From Shewanella woodyi ATCC 51908 (GTDB taxonomy: Bacteria > Pseudomonadota > Gammaproteobacteria > Enterobacterales > Shewanellaceae), in contig NC_010506.1 of the NCBI RefSeq assembly GCF_000019525.1, forward strand, positions 558,001 through 622,000: a stretch of DNA of 64,000 bases, in the 5' to 3' direction. This document shows, one piece after another, positions 34,268 to 46,400 of this stretch. The notes under the pieces were generated by a model that saw only the letters and a list, made by a program, of their open reading frames with translations, made no database searches and was not told the DNA's origin. Each line of letters begins with the position of its first letter. Within the stretch, counting starts at the first letter, position 1. A program made the translations under genes and the position numbers.

Positions 34268-35679
34268 TAGTTAACCCCTCCTTCGTAGTTTCGTTCACCT
34301 TGCCATACATCCGGAGGAGTGACTCTTAGTGATTCTAATAGTCTGCCAGTTGCATTTAACACTCGGTACTCAGAGATTACTTGGTCATACTCAGCTTCAA
34401 GATAGTCTTTACGTGCTTCGAATAGCTCATTTTCAGTATCGAGCAGATCGAGCAGTGTACGCTGACCTAAGTTAAACTGTTGGCTATAGGCCACTTGTGT
34501 ATCTTTGGCTGCGATCACATGATCTCGAATGTACAGCTTCTGTGGTTCAAGCAGTTCATAAGCGTTCCAAGCAAGGTTGACTCCTTCAACAACTTGGCGG
34601 TGCGCACGTTGACGGATCTCCTTTGCTTCGCCGATCTTGTATGCTGCTTCTTTCTCACGAGCAAGATCTTTACCGCCAGAGAAGAGGTTGTACTTGATTC
34701 GAACCATAGCAACCAGATCGTTGCTGTGACCACCTACACTTGAGCTAGCAATGTTGCTAAAACCATCTTCGCCATCTACGTCATTATTCCAGTTACCAGC
34801 TAAGTCTAAAGACAGCTTAGGATAATAGTTAGATTGAGCTGATGATTTCTCATTCTTTGCTGCTTCAATATCGCTACTCGCCGACTTTAGAATTGGGTGG
34901 TTCTCTTGAGCCAGTTGAATACTGGTATTGAGATCTTCCGGCATCATGTCGTCATCGGGCACAGGCACAATCAAGTTTTCTGGTTGTGACTCAACGACTT
35001 TTATAAACTGCGCTTTAGCGTCATAAAAGTTATTTTTTGCCGAAATAAGGTTAGCGTTTGCACGTGCTAAACGACCCGTTATCTGAGATAGATCAGCTGT
35101 AGAGCCTAAACCTGAGTCAGTTCTTTGCTTGATCTGTTCGTAGATATCTTGATGGCTAAGCAGGTTCTTTTCTGCAAGCGTCATCACCTGTTCGGTGCGG
35201 ATATAGTTGATGTAGACTTTAGCAACATCGAGTGCCATATCCTCTGCTGCAGAGAATAATGCCCACTGATCGGCACTGGCCTCGAAGCTGAATCGATCAA
35301 CTTCACTGCTAGTATAGAAACCATCAAACAGCATCTGTTTGATGCTAAAACCAGCTTCGCCACGTTCTAACTCTATAACACCGTCAGAATCTACGTCACC
35401 TTGGTTTTTCTTTCTTCGAGTCGAAGGACTATTGGTTTGCTCCCATCCATAACCGCCAGTCAGATCAACGGTTGGCATATAACCCGCTATAGCTTGATTA
35501 ACCTGCTCCTCTCGAGCTTTAAATCGGTTAAAGGCTATGCGGATCTCAGGATTTGTATCCAATGTGTGTGCTACGGCTTGCTCCAGTGTTTGGCTGTATG
35601 CTGATGCCGGAATAATCAGCGCGCTAACTGCCAGTGCCAAAGCACTGCGTTTTAACTGCCGAATTGAACTGGTGTTCAT
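34267..35679 (-). CDS. aggA: TolC-like outer-membrane channel of the adhesin exporter (AggA/LapE)
   Basis: 470 residues. The signal peptide (about 1-30, 'LALAVSALIIPASAYS') is followed by two outer-membrane-efflux (TolC) repeats with long helices and 'LGQRTLLDLLDTENELFEARKDYLEAEYD', a hallmark of TolC-type type I secretion channels. It forms the outer-membrane exit for the giant adhesin together with the LapB- and LapC-like proteins encoded upstream. The 30-bp gap to the LapC-like gene fits one operon. Confidence 0.92.
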   Translation of the reverse strand: MNTSSIRQLKRSALALAVSALIIPASAYSQTLEQAVAHTLDTNPEIRIAFNRFKAREEQVNQAIAGYMPTVDLTGGYGWEQTNSPSTRRKKNQGDVDSDGVIELERGEAGFSIKQMLFDGFYTSSEVDRFSFEASADQWALFSAAEDMALDVAKVYINYIRTEQVMTLAEKNLLSHQDIYEQIKQRTDSGLGSTADLSQITGRLARANANLISAKNNFYDAKAQFIKVVESQPENLIVPVPDDDMMPEDLNTSIQLAQENHPILKSASSDIEAAKNEKSSAQSNYYPKLSLDLAGNWNNDVDGEDGFSNIASSSVGGHSNDLVAMVRIKYNLFSGGKDLAREKEAAYKIGEAKEIRQRAHRQVVEGVNLAWNAYELLEPQKLYIRDHVIAAKDTQVAYSQQFNLGQRTLLDLLDTENELFEARKDYLEAEYDQVISEYRVLNATGRLLESLRVTPPDVWQGERNYEGGVN

Positions 35680-35709
35680 TGTTAACCCCTCCAGGTTGAA
35701 CTTTAAGGT

Positions 35710-37092
35710 TTAACGCTCTCGGAGCGCTGTATCTTTTGCCCTTAAAATTGGATTAAGTATGTACTCTAGAATGGATCTCTGCCCAGTAATAACATCAACT
35801 GAAGTCAACATCCCTGGTATTATCGGCATCTCTGTGCCATCGTCCCTTGTTAAGCTTGAAAGTTCAGTACGAACCTTGACAAGATAGAAGCTGTTCCCCT
35901 CCTCATCTTGTGATGTGTCAGCACTTATGTGCTCCACAGTCCCGTTCAACCCTCCGTAGCGAGTAAAGTCATATGCTGTGACTTTGACTACGGCTGGAAG
36001 ACCAGGGTGTAAAAACGCAATATCTTTAGGTGTTATCTTAGTTTCAATAAGCAGTTGGTCTTCTGACGGAACAATTTCTAAAATATCAATGCCAGGTTGA
36101 ACAACCCCACCCAATGTATTGATATAAATGCTTTTTATTGTCCCGTTTACTGGCGATACAATCTCCGCCTTATTCACTTTATCTTGAGCACCAACCTGCG
36201 CTTCGCTCATGCGTGATAGTTTAGTTTGTAGATCGCTCAGTTGAGTTCGCGTTTCAGTTGAAAAGGCAAATACTGCTTCGCGTCGCTTTAAAATAGCTTC
36301 ATCTTGAGAGGCTTTTACCTTAGGACGCAGAAGCCTTAGGGTGGCTAACTCACCTTGTATGTCATTTACCGTACGTTCGAGTTTTAGCAGTTCAACTTCA
36401 GGCACAATGCCTTTATCCGCCAGAGGCCTTGTTAGCGACAGCTCTCGAGAGACTAATTGGTAACTTTTGGTTAGAGTACGTATTTTTGAAGCTAACTCTT
36501 GTGTCTCTTGCTGCCTTTGCTGTATCTGTCTGGCTAAGATCTCTAACTGATTGCTTAGGCTGTCTAATCGGCCTGAGTATTCATCTTTTTGACGTTCGAT
36601 TAGCTCAGGCTCCAACTCTGCTAACTCTGCAGAAAACTGCAGTGGTAACTTAGTGATCCTTACTTGTTCGCGCCAATCAGCTGCCATATCGGTGATGACA
36701 ATACTATTTAACTCTGTCTCTAACCGTTTTACGTTGGCTTGTAGGCTATAGACCTCTTGCTCTTGCTGAGCAAAGTCGGAACGAAAGCGAGTATCGTCAA
36801 TACGAACTAAGGCTTGCCCTTTAGTAACTATCATCCCTTCCTGAACATATAGCTCCTGCATGATGCCGCCATCCAGGCTTTGAATTATCTGGACTTGAGA
36901 TGAGGGGATCACTTTCCCCATGCCAGTTGTTACTTGGTCAAGTTCTGCAAAAAAAGCCCAAATTAAAAAGCATGTGGCTAAAGCCACTAGTGTCCAGATG
37001 ATTAACCTATGACTGCTTGGTGCATCTGTCATCATGGCACCATAAACATCATCGATCATCTCAAGATCATGAGTGGTTAGTTTTTTACTCAT
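35710..37092 (-). CDS. lapC: HlyD-type membrane fusion protein (LapC)
   Basis: 460 residues from the preferred start at 37092 (MSKKLTTHDLEMI), which follows GGAGGG and overlaps the LapB-like stop by 8 bp (ATGAGTAA); an ATG six codons earlier is less likely. One membrane helix (about 32-52, 'RLIIWTLVALATCFLIWAFFAELD') is followed by a long coiled-coil periplasmic hairpin between two lipoyl halves and the HlyD C-terminal 'KVTAYDFTRYGGLNGTVEHISAD'. It links the ABC transporter to the TolC-like channel. Confidence 0.93.
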   Translation of the reverse strand: MSKKLTTHDLEMIDDVYGAMMTDAPSSHRLIIWTLVALATCFLIWAFFAELDQVTTGMGKVIPSSQVQIIQSLDGGIMQELYVQEGMIVTKGQALVRIDDTRFRSDFAQQEQEVYSLQANVKRLETELNSIVITDMAADWREQVRITKLPLQFSAELAELEPELIERQKDEYSGRLDSLSNQLEILARQIQQRQQETQELASKIRTLTKSYQLVSRELSLTRPLADKGIVPEVELLKLERTVNDIQGELATLRLLRPKVKASQDEAILKRREAVFAFSTETRTQLSDLQTKLSRMSEAQVGAQDKVNKAEIVSPVNGTIKSIYINTLGGVVQPGIDILEIVPSEDQLLIETKITPKDIAFLHPGLPAVVKVTAYDFTRYGGLNGTVEHISADTSQDEEGNSFYLVKVRTELSSLTRDDGTEMPIIPGMLTSVDVITGQRSILEYILNPILRAKDTALRER

Positions 37093-39265
37093 TGGTTTGC
37101 CCTCCGGCAAGCAAACCTTTACTTAGCTTGTCTAGCACTTCCGCTTTGGGTCCATCGATGACCACATGTCCTCTGTCTAACACGACTATTCGGTCAACCA
37201 GTTTTAACAGGTGCATCTTATGGGTAATAAGCAGCAAGGTTCTGTCTCTGGTTACATTTTGCATTGCATGAATAAACTGCTTCTCTGCTCTAGCATCTAA
37301 GCTCGCACTAGGTTCATCCATTAAGAGCACTGGAGGATCGTTTAGGGTTGCTCTAGCGAGGGCTACGGTCTGTCTCTGCCCACGTGAGAGTGACTGGCCG
37401 CCTTCACCTACTTGCTGATCTAAACCTTCGCTGTCTAAATCGGTAAACTGACTGATCCCAGAGAGTTGAACGGCTCTGATCAATTGATGTTCTGTGACTT
37501 GACGAGTGCCGAAGAGGATATTGTCCCTGATAGTGCCGTGAAAGAGAGTGATATCTTGAGGCAAGTAACCAAAATTACGTCTTAAATCTGTAGGGTGGAT
37601 CTGGGCTGAGTCAAGACCGTCATAACGCAGACTGCCTTTTGTTGGTTGGTAGAGGCCCACAAGCATTTTAGCCAATGTGCTCTTTCCTGAACCATTGCGG
37701 CCAATAATGGCAATACGCTCTCCGGGCTCAATATTGATAGACATTGGGTGCAGTACTGGCTTTTCAGAGCCAGGATACGCGAAGCTAATATGGTCTGCAC
37801 TGATTTTACCCTGCAAGCGTTGACGGCTTACAAGATGACCTTTATTTTCAAACTCATCTTCTTGAGTCATGATCTCGTTAAGTTGGCGTAGTGCACTTGC
37901 TGTGTGGTTACCACGAGTCATAAGGCCTGCTAGCTGCGCCATAGGGGAGATAGCTCTGCTGGACAGGATCACCGCCGCAATAATCCCACCCATAGATATT
38001 TCGTTATCGGCAACTCGGTAAACCCCTAAAATCACGACACAAACAACAGAAAGTTGCACGACAAAATTGGCTAAGTTAGTGACTGCTGTCGAGATCTTTT
38101 TAGATTTAAGCTGCCAATTGGCTGTATGACCAATCATCTGCTGCCAACTTTTTTGCACTAAACCCTCTGCACCACTAGATTTAATTGATTCTAGAGACGC
38201 TAAAGACTCAATAAGGTGTCCGTGTTTTAAGCTAGAAAACTTATTACTCTCTTCAATAGCCGCTTTTAACTTAGGTTGCATGACTAGTGTATAACCAATA
38301 ATGATCATACTGCCTATCAGAGGTATTACGGCCAGATCACCGGCTACAACGTAAATGATGATCATGAAAAATATGGCAAAAGGGAGATCGACTAAAGTAG
38401 TGATGGTTGCCGAGGTTAATATCTCTCTAATGCTGTCAAATTCGCCCAGTTGCCGTGCCATTCCACCGACGCTAGGGGAGCGCTTCTCTAGCGGTATACC
38501 TATCGCTTTAGCAAATAGCCTGGATGAAACAATGATATCAACTTTTTTCCCAGCCACATCAATAAGGTAGGATCGAAGCTGTCTTAGTATTAGATCAAAT
38601 ATGTAAGCGACACTCGCGCCTATGGCGAGTACCCAAAGTGATGAGAAAGCTAAGTTTGGCACAACTTTGTCATACACATTCATGATAAAGAGTGGGGACA
38701 CTAACGCAAATAGGTTAACTAAAACCGATGCCAGTAGCGCATCTCGATAGATAGGTGCAGAGTCCCTAAGGGTCTGCACTAACCAATGTGTTGTGCTGTC
38801 ATGTTGATGAACATCAAAGCCCATGTCACCACGGTACTGCTGCTTTACAAGAAAAAGATAGCCAACATAGATCGCCTCTAAATCTTCAAGTGTCAGTACC
38901 TGTTCACCACCAGTTTCTGGTAGTTGAATAACAGCTTTGTCTTTCTCTACATCTAACTCACGGAGTAAGCATGCCTTTTTATCTTTAAGTAGCAAGATAC
39001 AAGGTAAAAATATAGGCGAGATCTGATTCAAGCCTTTTTGAGTGAGCTTGGCTGCTAAGCCTGCCCTCCCTGCAGCTTGGGGAACCAGATCTGGAGTAAG
39101 TACACTACCGGACAAAGGTAGACCTGCCGCCATCGATTCGCTGGAGCAGGGACTACCGAAGTATTCGGTCAATAATACTAAACTGTCTAGCAATGGATCG
39201 ACTGTCACTCGCTGTGAGGCTGACACTGTCCATTGCTCAGTTTTTTTAGGAACTGATGTCGACAC
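37085..39265 (-). CDS. lapB: Type I secretion ABC transporter (LapB) with C39-like domain
   Basis: 726 residues: an N-terminal C39-peptidase-like domain (about 20-145) in which I see no catalytic cysteine motif, so it should bind rather than cleave substrate; a six-helix membrane domain (about 165-455); and an ATPase domain with Walker A GRNGSGKST, signature LSRGQRQ and Walker B VLLMDEPSASLD. It powers export of the RTX adhesin. It is the first gene of the exporter-LapG-LapD operon and lies 106 bp downstream of the adhesin gene on the same strand. Confidence 0.94.
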   Translation of the reverse strand: MSTSVPKKTEQWTVSASQRVTVDPLLDSLVLLTEYFGSPCSSESMAAGLPLSGSVLTPDLVPQAAGRAGLAAKLTQKGLNQISPIFLPCILLLKDKKACLLRELDVEKDKAVIQLPETGGEQVLTLEDLEAIYVGYLFLVKQQYRGDMGFDVHQHDSTTHWLVQTLRDSAPIYRDALLASVLVNLFALVSPLFIMNVYDKVVPNLAFSSLWVLAIGASVAYIFDLILRQLRSYLIDVAGKKVDIIVSSRLFAKAIGIPLEKRSPSVGGMARQLGEFDSIREILTSATITTLVDLPFAIFFMIIIYVVAGDLAVIPLIGSMIIIGYTLVMQPKLKAAIEESNKFSSLKHGHLIESLASLESIKSSGAEGLVQKSWQQMIGHTANWQLKSKKISTAVTNLANFVVQLSVVCVVILGVYRVADNEISMGGIIAAVILSSRAISPMAQLAGLMTRGNHTASALRQLNEIMTQEDEFENKGHLVSRQRLQGKISADHISFAYPGSEKPVLHPMSINIEPGERIAIIGRNGSGKSTLAKMLVGLYQPTKGSLRYDGLDSAQIHPTDLRRNFGYLPQDITLFHGTIRDNILFGTRQVTEHQLIRAVQLSGISQFTDLDSEGLDQQVGEGGQSLSRGQRQTVALARATLNDPPVLLMDEPSASLDARAEKQFIHAMQNVTRDRTLLLITHKMHLLKLVDRIVVLDRGHVVIDGPKAEVLDKLSKGLLAGGQTNE

Positions 39266-39306
39266 CTAAACGCATATCCTTAAGATTTTATTATCAATTT
39301 GATTTC

Positions 39307-39356
39307 ATTATATTACATAAATCTTGATAAAAATTCTCTAATTTGATTTAAATCAT
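39307..39356 (-). promoter_or_regulatory. Possible promoter and CRP/FNR-type site for the exporter operon
   Basis: In the AT-rich 106-bp gap before the LapB-like gene the minus strand has a -10-like TATAAT (39312-39307). TTGATTTAAATCAT at 39343-39356 matches the FNR half-sites (TTGAT-N4-ATCAA) at nine of ten positions. No good -35 is seen, and the spacing does not match a standard activator position, so regulation is speculative. Confidence 0.35.
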
Positions 39357-39371
39357 CATTTTGCTTTACCC

Positions 39372-40420
39372 CTAAGGGATCAGATGCGTTACTTGATTCT
39401 CTTCTAAACTAGGGTCTGAACCAGGTCCTGTCGGTGATGGAGATGAAGCATCTGCCACTGTATTAATGATTAATGGACCATCTCCGTTATCACCTAATAA
39501 GCCATTGATAATCTCACTTTCAGTGTCTCCATAGATGTCACTAAGATCCACACCATCGAGTACGATATGCTGCTCAAATGTTCCGTTATGGTCAGCATCA
39601 ATATCAATGGTAGTAGTTCCCGTTGTATCATTGATAGTGAAATGTAGGTACAGGAACAAGTTATCAGCAGTCTCACCTTGTAGTAGATCACTGAGGTCTA
39701 ACTTATCTTGGCCTAGATTAAAGTCGATAATATGATCAGTACCTAATTCATCCTTATTCCAAACAAAGGTGTCTCTGCCTGCATCGCCTCTTAGTACATC
39801 ATCACCCTGTCCACCAATAAGCGTGTCATCACCTCTACCACCACGAAGGGCATCGTTATGATTACCACCATCGAGGGTATCGTTACCTGTGTGACCATAA
39901 AGAATGTCGCTACCAGTTTGTCCATAAACCATGTCATCACCACTACCTGCGTTGACAACATCTGCTTTTTCACTAGTGACATCCGCTGATAATAACAGAC
40001 CGTCATTATCGACAATGCTGTTAGAACCATTCAATGAACCTGTCATTATATGATGGCTGAGTAGAGTTGAAGTACTTAGCTCTATATCATTATCCGTATT
40101 ACCGCTTACTGAGTTGCCAGTTGAACCGGCGTAGATAATATCGTTACCGCTGCCGGTCTCAATATGATCTTGACCTGCACCAGAGCTGACGTTTTGAGCT
40201 GAGTGAGTGCTGTAAGCTGTTCCTGAAGTTACTAACACTTCAGCACCTGCTTGATTGGTGATAGTACCTTGCAATCCACCACCAAAGTTAACATTCAACT
40301 GGTTCGGGTTAGCCGAATTCTCACCATCAACAACAAGGATAGAGTCATTGCCGTCATTGCCATCGACATTAAGGTCGATATCGACTGGAACGCCATTAAA
40401 GTCAGATGGGGTTACACCAA
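39372..40420 (-). other. Adhesin C-terminal RTX repeats and type I secretion signal
   Basis: Two clusters of glycine/aspartate nonapeptides: 'GSGNDIIYAG' near 40140, and 'GGRGDDTLIGGQGDDVLRGD' within about 39780-39960. Then comes 'DTFVWNKDELGTDHIIDFNLGQDKLDLSDLL', the typical C-terminal target domain of type I-secreted RTX proteins, and a Ser/Pro-rich tail. The repeats bind calcium outside the cell and drive folding after export. Confidence 0.9.
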
Positions 40421-43400
40421 TAATCAGTTTAGTGGTTGAAACATCACCATCAGAATCTCTGATTGTGTAAACAAAGGTTTCAGTCGCATCTTCAGGGATG
40501 ATATTGGTGCCCGCTGTTAACTGGTACTCATAGGTGCCATCAGCATTGAGCACTAAGTTACCGTAAGTACCTTGTATCGTTGTACCTACACCAGTGAAGA
40601 TGTCTGTACCATCATCATTGGTAAAGGCAACCCCGACAACGGTTAGACCATCAGAGCCTAAATCGTTGCTAAGCACGTTACCCTCTTTATTAGGTAAGTG
40701 GTAACCCACACCCTCAACTACCTTAGCGATTAACTCGTAGGTGTTAGTTTGATTTTCATAGGTTCTGACCGTGGTAACCAAGTCACCATTCTCATCAATG
40801 AAGCCAAGCACCTTAATGGTGTAGAACTCGCCTTCATATTGGAATGTCACCTCAGGTTGACCGATATTAATAATATCGCGACTTGCCTCTGGATCACTAC
40901 TATTTGGGGTTTCGTTATGATCGAAGTTAATGTCAATTCCTACCGTCGTTACCACACCGAAAGAATCTGTGATGGTAAAATTAACCGTTAAGGTAGCCTG
41001 TGTAATTGACGAAAATACAGGGAAGTTAATGTGGGTGAAGTCACCCAATACTATATCTTGGTTGAGCTCAAGGACTCCATCCAAACCTGTATCATTATCG
41101 ATAAAGCTATAACCAGAGGCGACATCGACATTTGCAACTCCCCAACGCATCTGATCGAGACCTGCATCGTTATCATCTGAATCGAAACGAGTCAGGTAAG
41201 GTCCACCACCAGTCCAACTACTCCACTCACCAACAATTCCAGATACCTCAAATCCATCGGTTAGTACATCGACACCGTTAGTATCTAAAGTAGCCTGTGC
41301 ATGGTCATCGAGAATACCGACTTCAAGTGTTGTTGAGCTGGTATCGCCATCGATATCATATGCCGTCACACCAAAGTTATCGCTAAGCTCGTCTTCGGTT
41401 AAGCTGTGCGTCTGTGCTTCACTGAGTGTGTAGCTGTAGGTCACAGTTCCTGTGCTTGCATCATAATCAGTGATGGTTAATGTGCCATGCTCGCCCTCAA
41501 TAACTATTGCTGCAGCTGGGGTTGCTGCAAGCAGCATAGCTAGAGTGACAGATGTAGTGACTCCACTGTTGGTTATCTCGAGTCTGTTTAACCCATCAGG
41601 TGCCGAAACAGTAAACTGCTGTGTTTGCACTACTGGGTCAATCTCTGTCCCTGTACCACCTGATAATTGATCTTCATCTAAGATCATTTTTGCAGGTGTT
41701 GTGATAGACACTGGATCGTCTGTAGGAGTTACTGTTAAGTAAACCGTTGCGGTATCTGTGCCACCATTACCATCGCTGATGGTGTAAGTGAAGCTAGCTG
41801 GACCATGATAATTCGCATTTGGCGTAAAGGTTATCGTGCCATTTGCATGGAGTACCACTGTGCCATTTTGAGGATCTTGTACTGAGACAACGGTTAAGGT
41901 ATCACCGTCGATATCAGTGTCATTAACTAACAAATCAGACGTGTTGATAACGATAGCAGTATCTTCTTCAGTAGTGATTGCAACCGAGGTAGTGACAACT
42001 AAGTCGTAATCCGCTCCTACTGCGCCAATCAGTTTAATGCTAGTTGCATTATCCCAAATATCTTTTGCAATACTATGAGTGCTACCAGGTTGATAGGTCA
42101 GTGTTTGACCGCCAGCTGTTACTATTGTTAGCACTCCAGTGCTGAACGTTGCATTGTAAGTCCCGCCTGCAGCGGCCACTACACTGGTCGTAATATCAAA
42201 GTCACCAGTTCCACCATCAGGATAGGTAACAACCTTGTTACCATTCTCATCTACCTGGCCAATATAGATACTTAAATCGCCCCCATTAGCAGCAGAGTCT
42301 GTACCTACGAAGGAAACTGCATAAGCACCATTATTGCCTACAGCGACAATATCGAATCCTAAGTCGTTAATATTTGCTTGTTCACCAGTGAAGGTTAGTT
42401 CTGTACCTACCTTGTTACCATCTGCATCGTATTTTTGAGTGTGGACATCGTAATTGCCGGCATTATTGATACTTGCCCAAACGATGACGTAGTCACCGTC
42501 GTCTCCAACGCTGACAACTTTAGCGGGGCCGTGTCCACCTGAAGCCATGAACTTGTCAGTCGCACCATCTTTTGAACCATCGGCATTGAAGCGTTGGATG
42601 TAGGTGTGCCATTGACCACCTTCAATTCCACGCCATACCACCACAAATTCACCGTTAGAGCCGATAGTGGTGATAGAAGGCATATCGTTGCCAGTAGTAC
42701 CTGCTAGAGACAATGTTTGCGTAGAGTTGGCAACTGGCACATTGGTTGAGCCATTAACCAGAGTCATTTTAACTACGCCACCAGTGGAACCGACAACTGC
42801 ATAGATGCCACTTGAACCAATACTAATAACATTGGTCTCTAGGTCGTCAACACCTTCAGTACGACCAATATTTAGCGTTTGTGTACTGCCAATTTGAGTA
42901 CCATCAGAGGACATTAATACAACATTGGTTGCGGTCGATGTGGAGCCGTGACTCCAAGAGATCACATAGTTACCGTTATCCAGTACTGAAATTTCAGGTT
43001 TGCCTTCAATAGGGAAACCATTTGTGTTGGTGGAGATTGAGCCTACAGTCTGGGCACCACCTACCTTGTTACCATCACTATCCAATACTTGCATGTACAA
43101 AGTGAAGCCGTTTTGCCAAACAAGGATACTGTTATCGCCAGATTGCTCTGAGGTGACACTTCTAAGCGCAGAAGCCCCAAGGTCCATCTCTGGACCCATT
43201 GTGGCTCCACCATGATCAGCAGGGTTAGCGTAGACTACTTGAGCATAGGAGTGAGTATTGAGCGAGCTGCTGTTGTTGTAGCCCGTCCAGGTTACTAACA
43301 GGTCACCTTCATCATTGAGTCGAGTCACTTGAGGTGATTCAATTTTAGCTCTAGAGCCTAATGTTAGTTTATCGCCATTTTCAGTGCCGTCAGCGTTAAA

Positions 43401-46400
43401 CCTCTGCATAAATACTTTGTTATTTCCACTATAACTAGTATCCCAGGCGCGCCAGACCACTGTGTAACTTCCATCAGGATGCGTCGTTGTTAGATACGCT
43501 GAATCATCAACCTTATCTGTGCCATATCCCTCTACTATTGTTGAAGATGAGGAGTCGCCAGTGTAACCAGTAGCAATGGCTCCTGCATCAATAATCATGG
43601 TGTAATCATCAATTGCATCTGGGTCGTCATTTACGCTGTTGACTGTGATGGTGACACTGCCAGTGTCGGTATCACCATCTGCATCAGTTGCCACATAATC
43701 AAAGCTGATTGTGCCATTGAAGTTTGCATCAGGAACAAAGGTCATTGTGCCATCACTGGCAATAACGACAGTTCCATTGTCAACGAGAATACTTTGAGCG
43801 CCACCTGTTAAGGTAACACCGTTAATGCTTTGAATAGCTAAACCACCATCATTGGCAACATCATTGCCTAGTAGGTTAATTGCAATAGAGCCATCTTCAT
43901 TTAGAGTGTAGCTATCATCATTAGCGATAACAGGATCATCAACACTATTAACTGTGATAGTGACAGTGCCTGTATCGGTATCACCATCGGCATCAGTCGC
44001 GACATAATTAAAGCTGACATTACCGTTGAAGTTAGCATTTGGAACGAAGGTCATTGCCCCGCTTAGTGCAATAACAACAGTACCGTTGGTCACTGCAATA
44101 TTTTGAGCTCCACCAGTTAATGTGACGCCGTTAATGCTCTTAATTGCTAGGCCGCCATCATTGGCAACATCATTACTAAGTAAGTTAAGTACAACCGGTT
44201 GATCTTCATTGACGGTATAACTGTCATCATTCGCGACAACAGGATCATCGACGCTATTGACTGTTATGTTCACTGTACCAGTATCAGTATCACCGTCTAA
44301 GTCGGTAGCTACATAGTCGAAGCTGACACTGCCATTGTAGTTAGGTGAAGGTACGAAGGTCATAGTGCCATTGGCGGCAATAACTACTGTACCGTTAGGT
44401 ACCGTAATATTCTGAGCTCCACCAGTTAATGTGACGCCGTTAATACTTACAAGTGCTAAGCCACCATCGGGTGCTAAATCGTTGCTAAGTAAGTTAATAG
44501 CAATAGAGTCATCTTCATCGACTGTATAGCTGTCATCATTAGCTGTAACAGGGTCGTCGACGCTATTGACTGTGATTGTGACCGTGCCTGTATCGGTATC
44601 GCCATCGACATCCGTTGCCACATAATCGAAGCTGACATTACCGTTAAAGTTGGCATCAGGAACAAAGGTCATAGCTCCACTTGCTGCGATAACAACAGTA
44701 CCGTTAGTCACTGTGATGTTTTGAGCTCCACCAGTTAATGTCACACCATTGATACTCTGGATAGTCAGACCACCATCGTTAGCAATATCATTACCAAGTA
44801 GATCAATCGCAATAGAGTTATCTTCGTCGACTGTGTAACTGTCATCATTAGCAATAACAGGCTCATCTACACTGTTTACAGTAATTGTGACCGTACCGGT
44901 ATCGGTATCGCCATCAACATCTGTTGCCACATAATCGAAGCTAACATTACCGTTAAAGTTGGCATCAGGAACAAAGGTCATGGTGCCATTGGCTGCAATC
45001 ACAACAGTACCGTTCGTCACTGTAATATTCTGAGCTCCGCCAGTTAGCGTCACACCATTGATGCTCTGGATAGCCAGACCACCATCGTTAGCGACATCGT
45101 TACCAAGTAGGTCAATCGCAATAGAGTTATCTTCGTCGACAGTGTAGCTGTCATCATTAGCAACAACGGGATCATCGACGTTGTTGACTGTTATCGTGAC
45201 TGTACCTGTATCGGTATCGCCGTCGACATCCGTTGCCACATAATCGAAGCTAACATTACCGTTAAAGTTGGCATCAGGAACAAAGGTCATAGTGCCGTCA
45301 GTTGCAATAACTACAGTACCGTTAGGCACTGTAATGTTCTGAGCGCCGCCAGTTAATGTCACACCATTGATACTCTGGATTGCCAGACCACCATCATTAG
45401 CAACATCGTTACCAAGAAGGTCAATTGCAATAGAGCTATCTTCGTTGACAGTGTAACTGTCATCATTAGCAATAACGGGCTCATCTACACTGTTTACAGT
45501 AATTGTGACCGTACCGGTATCGGTATCGCCATCGACATCTGTTGCCACATAATCGAAGCTAACATTACCGTTAAAGTTGGCATCAGGAACAAAGGTCATG
45601 GTGCCATTGGCTGCAATCACAACAGTACCGTTGGTCACTGTAATATTCTGAGCGCCGCCAGTTAGCGTCACACCATTGATGCTCTGGATAGCCAGACCAC
45701 CATCGTTAGCGACATCGTTACCAAGTAGGTCAATGGCAATAGAGTTATCTTCGTCAACAGTGTAGCTGTCATCATTAGCAATAACGGGATCATCGACGTT
45801 ATCGACTGTGATCGTGACTGTGCCTGTATCGGTATCGCCGTCGACATCAGTCGCAACATAATCGAAGCTGACATTACCGTTATAGTTGGCATCAGGAACA
45901 AAGGTCATAGTGCCGTCAGTTGCAATTACTACAGTACCGTTAGGCACTGTAATGTTCTGAGCGCCGCCAGTTAATGTCACACCATTGATACTCTGGATTG
46001 CCAGACCACCATCATTAGCAACATCGTTACCAAGCAGGTTAATAGAGATAGAGCCATCTTCGTTGACGGTGTAACTGTCATCATTAGCAATAACTGGCTC
46101 ATCAACACTACTTACAGTAATAGTAAGGGTTGCTGTGTCACCTGTGTTTGTTGTGTAGGTGATAACAGGCAGAACACCATTCCAGTTAGCGGCTGGAGTG
46201 AAGCTATAACTGCCATCACTATTGATGATTAAGGTACCACCCTCAACAGTCACGTTAGTATTTACATCAAAGCTCTCTTCAACGCTATCACCATCAGTAT
46301 CCATGGTGAATCCAGTCACACTGATATGACCTGCACCATCATTAGCTAGCACATTCCCTGAAGCTGTATTGTCCTCAAGAACAGTGATTGCATCATTAGT

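Noticed and set aside
39372..40420. LapG cleavage site in the visible adhesin
   Set aside because: LapG cuts near the N-terminus, which is outside the window. No claim can be made from the C-terminal part.
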